From the NCBI RefSeq assembly GCF_014648075.1, contig NZ_BMQK01000028.1:1-53040 (forward strand): a stretch of DNA of 53,040 nt, written 5' to 3'. This DNA is from Streptomyces ruber. GTDB taxonomy: Bacteria > Actinomycetota > Actinomycetes > Streptomycetales > Streptomycetaceae. The notes under the pieces were generated by a model. That model did not search any database, was not told the DNA's origin, and was given only the letters and a program-made list of their open reading frames with translations. Numbering within the stretch: position 1 is the first letter of the stretch; every line of letters begins with the position of its first letter. Shown one piece after another: positions 51,751 through 53,040 of the stretch. The translations under genes and the position numbers were made by a program.

Positions 51751-52899
51751 ATGATCCGGTTCGAGCACGTCACCAAGCAGTACGCGGACGGCACCACGGC
51801 CGTCGACGACCTGTCCTTCGAGGTCGCCGAGGGCGAGCTGATCACGTTGGTCGGCCCGTCCGGCTGCGGCAAGACCACCACGATGAAGATGGTCAACCGG
51901 CTCATCGAACCCACGAGCGGCCGCATCCTGCTCGACGGCGACGACATCGCCGGCGTCGACCCGGTGGAGCTGCGGCGCCGGATCGGCTACGTCATCCAGC
52001 AGGTCGGCCTGTTTCCGCACCGCACGGTCCTCGACAACACCGCGACCGTGCCGCACCTGCTGGGCGTCAAGCGCGCGAAGGCCCGGGCGCGCGCCGCCGA
52101 ACTCCTGGACCTGGTCGGCCTCGACCCGTCCGTCTACGGCGACCGCTACCCCGACCAGCTCTCCGGCGGCCAGCGCCAGCGGGTCGGCGTGGCCCGGGCG
52201 CTCGCCGCGGACCCGCCCGTACTCCTCATGGACGAGCCGTTCGGCGCGGTCGACCCGGTCGTGCGCGAGCGGCTGCAGAGCGAGTTCCTCAGGCTTCAGC
52301 AGTCCGTGCGCAAGACGGTGCTGTTCGTGACCCACGACATCGAGGAGGCCGTACGGCTCGGCGACCGGATCGCCGTGTACGGGGCCGGCCGCATCGAGCA
52401 GCTCGACACCCCGTCGGCGGTGCTGGGCGCGCCCGCGAACGAGTACGTGGCCGACTTCGTCGGCGCGGACCGGGGCCTCAAGCGGCTGTCCGTGACGCCG
52501 ATCGAGGAGGGCGACCTGGAGCAGCCGCCCGTGGTGCACCTCGACGACCCGCTGCCCAGGGACCTGGGCGCGCGCTGGGCCGTGGTGCTGGACCGGGACG
52601 ACAACCTGCACGGCTGGATCTCCGCGGAGCACGCGCGCGTGCGGACCGGCACCGTGCGGGAGCACGCCCGCCGCATGGAGGCCTGGCTGCCCGTCGGCGC
52701 GCCGCTCAAGCAGGCGTTCGCGACCATGCTCCAGCACGACGCCGGCTGGATAGCGGTCATCGACGACGCGGGCGAGGGCCGTTTCCTCGGCGTCCTCACC
52801 CCGTCCCGCCTGCACGAGGCGCTGCGCCGCTCCACGGCGGCGGACGCGCGGGACATCGCGCGCGCGGACGTGCGCCTGGAGACGGTCAGCAACCACTGA
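51751..52899 (+). CDS. osmoprotectant ABC transporter ATP-binding protein (OpuCA/ProV-like)
   Basis: A 382-aa ATPase. Walker A is GPSGCGKTT, the Q-loop lies in YVIQQVGLFPH, the signature is LSGGQRQRVGVARAL, Walker B is VLLMDEPFGAVDP, and the H-loop is VTHDIEEA. A C-terminal CBS-pair-like region (about 250-375, WAVVLDRDDNLHGWISAEHARV...GWIAVIDDAGEGRFLGVLTPSRL) matches the ionic-strength sensor of OpuA/OpuC ATPases. It is divergent from its permeases across 172 bp. A CACAAT hexamer (51737-51742) ends 8 nt before the ATG, with GGGGAG between. Confidence 0.93.
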   Translation: MIRFEHVTKQYADGTTAVDDLSFEVAEGELITLVGPSGCGKTTTMKMVNRLIEPTSGRILLDGDDIAGVDPVELRRRIGYVIQQVGLFPHRTVLDNTATVPHLLGVKRAKARARAAELLDLVGLDPSVYGDRYPDQLSGGQRQRVGVARALAADPPVLLMDEPFGAVDPVVRERLQSEFLRLQQSVRKTVLFVTHDIEEAVRLGDRIAVYGAGRIEQLDTPSAVLGAPANEYVADFVGADRGLKRLSVTPIEEGDLEQPPVVHLDDPLPRDLGARWAVVLDRDDNLHGWISAEHARVRTGTVREHARRMEAWLPVGAPLKQAFATMLQHDAGWIAVIDDAGEGRFLGVLTPSRLHEALRRSTAADARDIARADVRLETVSNH

Positions 52900-52930
52900 C
52901 CGCGACCACTGACCGCGACCACTGAGCGCG
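52893..52930. repeat. 13-bp tandem repeat across the ATPase stop codon
   Basis: Three copies of CCACTGACCGCGA (52893-52905, 52906-52918, and a diverged 12-nt third), the first containing the gene's TGA. The stop-proximal sequence is thus triplicated. Confidence 0.9.
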
Positions 52931-52967
52931 CGGCCCGACGCCCGGGGGGGTGCCTCTATGTCTTTGG

Positions 52968-53040
52968 TCAAGCGGGGCGTGGGGTTCTGGGTTCGTAGAA
53001 GGTGCCGTCGCGGAGCATCGCGAACAGCACGTTGATCCGT
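52968..53040 (-). mobile_element. 3' end of an IS110-family-like transposase gene (cut by the window edge)
   Basis: The minus-strand frame entering from the right edge reads RINVLFAMLRDGTFYEP... and ends in TGA at 52970-52968. The ARRRxNVLxAxLRD-type ending is characteristic of IS110-family transposases in Streptomyces. Only 24 codons are visible, so the element's integrity cannot be judged. About 40 bp of plain sequence separate it from the repeat after the ATPase gene. Confidence 0.65.

Noticed and set aside
51712..52971. 419-aa minus-strand frame opposite the ABC ATPase
   Set aside because: Shadow frame; the plus strand has all ABC ATPase motifs.

Overview
The window is high-GC, with GTG/TTG starts and many start codons placed 6-8 nt behind a TANNNT hexamer (leaderless mRNAs). 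Gene content and order point to the core chromosome of a Streptomyces. From memory, much of it is collinear with the S. coelicolor stretch that runs from the auxiliary tryptophanyl-tRNA synthetase through disA, sigE-cseABC, clpC and lsr2 to nadBC-panC. The exact species cannot be named from sequence alone.

Layout. (1) 1-1.6 kb: the leader/promoter end of an rRNA operon reading out of the window to the left, divergent from trpS, which carries a Trp-Trp leader peptide and an attenuator. (2) 1.6-6 kb: proC, a small membrane protein, an SH3-like protein and a receptor-type Ser/Thr kinase with a beta-propeller sensor. (3) 6-12 kb: ilvD, a degraded TetR gene, a sugar-phosphate isomerase-like protein, a Ppx/GppA phosphatase and a conserved Cys-rich protein, with repeat-rich gaps between them. 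(4) 12-19 kb: a sigma-like/zinc-finger/BACON membrane protein, then the genome-maintenance genes radA, disA (c-di-AMP synthase) and mutY, and a membrane protein. (5) 19-23.3 kb: the cell-envelope stress operon sigE-cseA-cseB-cseC and an M23 peptidase. (6) 23.8-31 kb: a 1017-aa NACHT-LRR (NLR-like) ATPase, clpC with a ClgR-type site, and lsr2. (7) 31-41 kb: a GNAT acetyltransferase, a BlaI-type repressor, a run of NAD and pantothenate/CoA genes on the minus strand (DUF2520 protein-panC-nadB-nadC-coaX, the first four coupled by 4-bp overlaps), a threonine aldolase-like enzyme and a decayed TmrB-like ATPase gene. (8) 41-53 kb: a NarL-type two-component pair, a MidA methyltransferase convergent with an orphan complex I NuoD paralogue, two PH-domain membrane proteins, a coiled-coil membrane protein, an osmoprotectant-type ABC transporter, and the 3' end of an IS110-like transposase at the right edge.

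Most genes are housekeeping, but several features stand out. Short tandem repeats (6-24 bp) are unusually dense; they sit inside sensory genes (kinase linker, SigE tail, CseC N-terminus), between genes, and across stop codons. Two pseudogenes with visible frameshifts or deletions are present. The NLR-like gene stands alone and is a candidate defence protein. The midA-nuoD pairing puts a probable protein arginine methyltransferase beside a homologue of its known mitochondrial substrate, and this NuoD has Trp where the quinone-binding Tyr is expected.

The rRNA genes themselves lie outside the window. I saw no tRNA genes and no CRISPR array.
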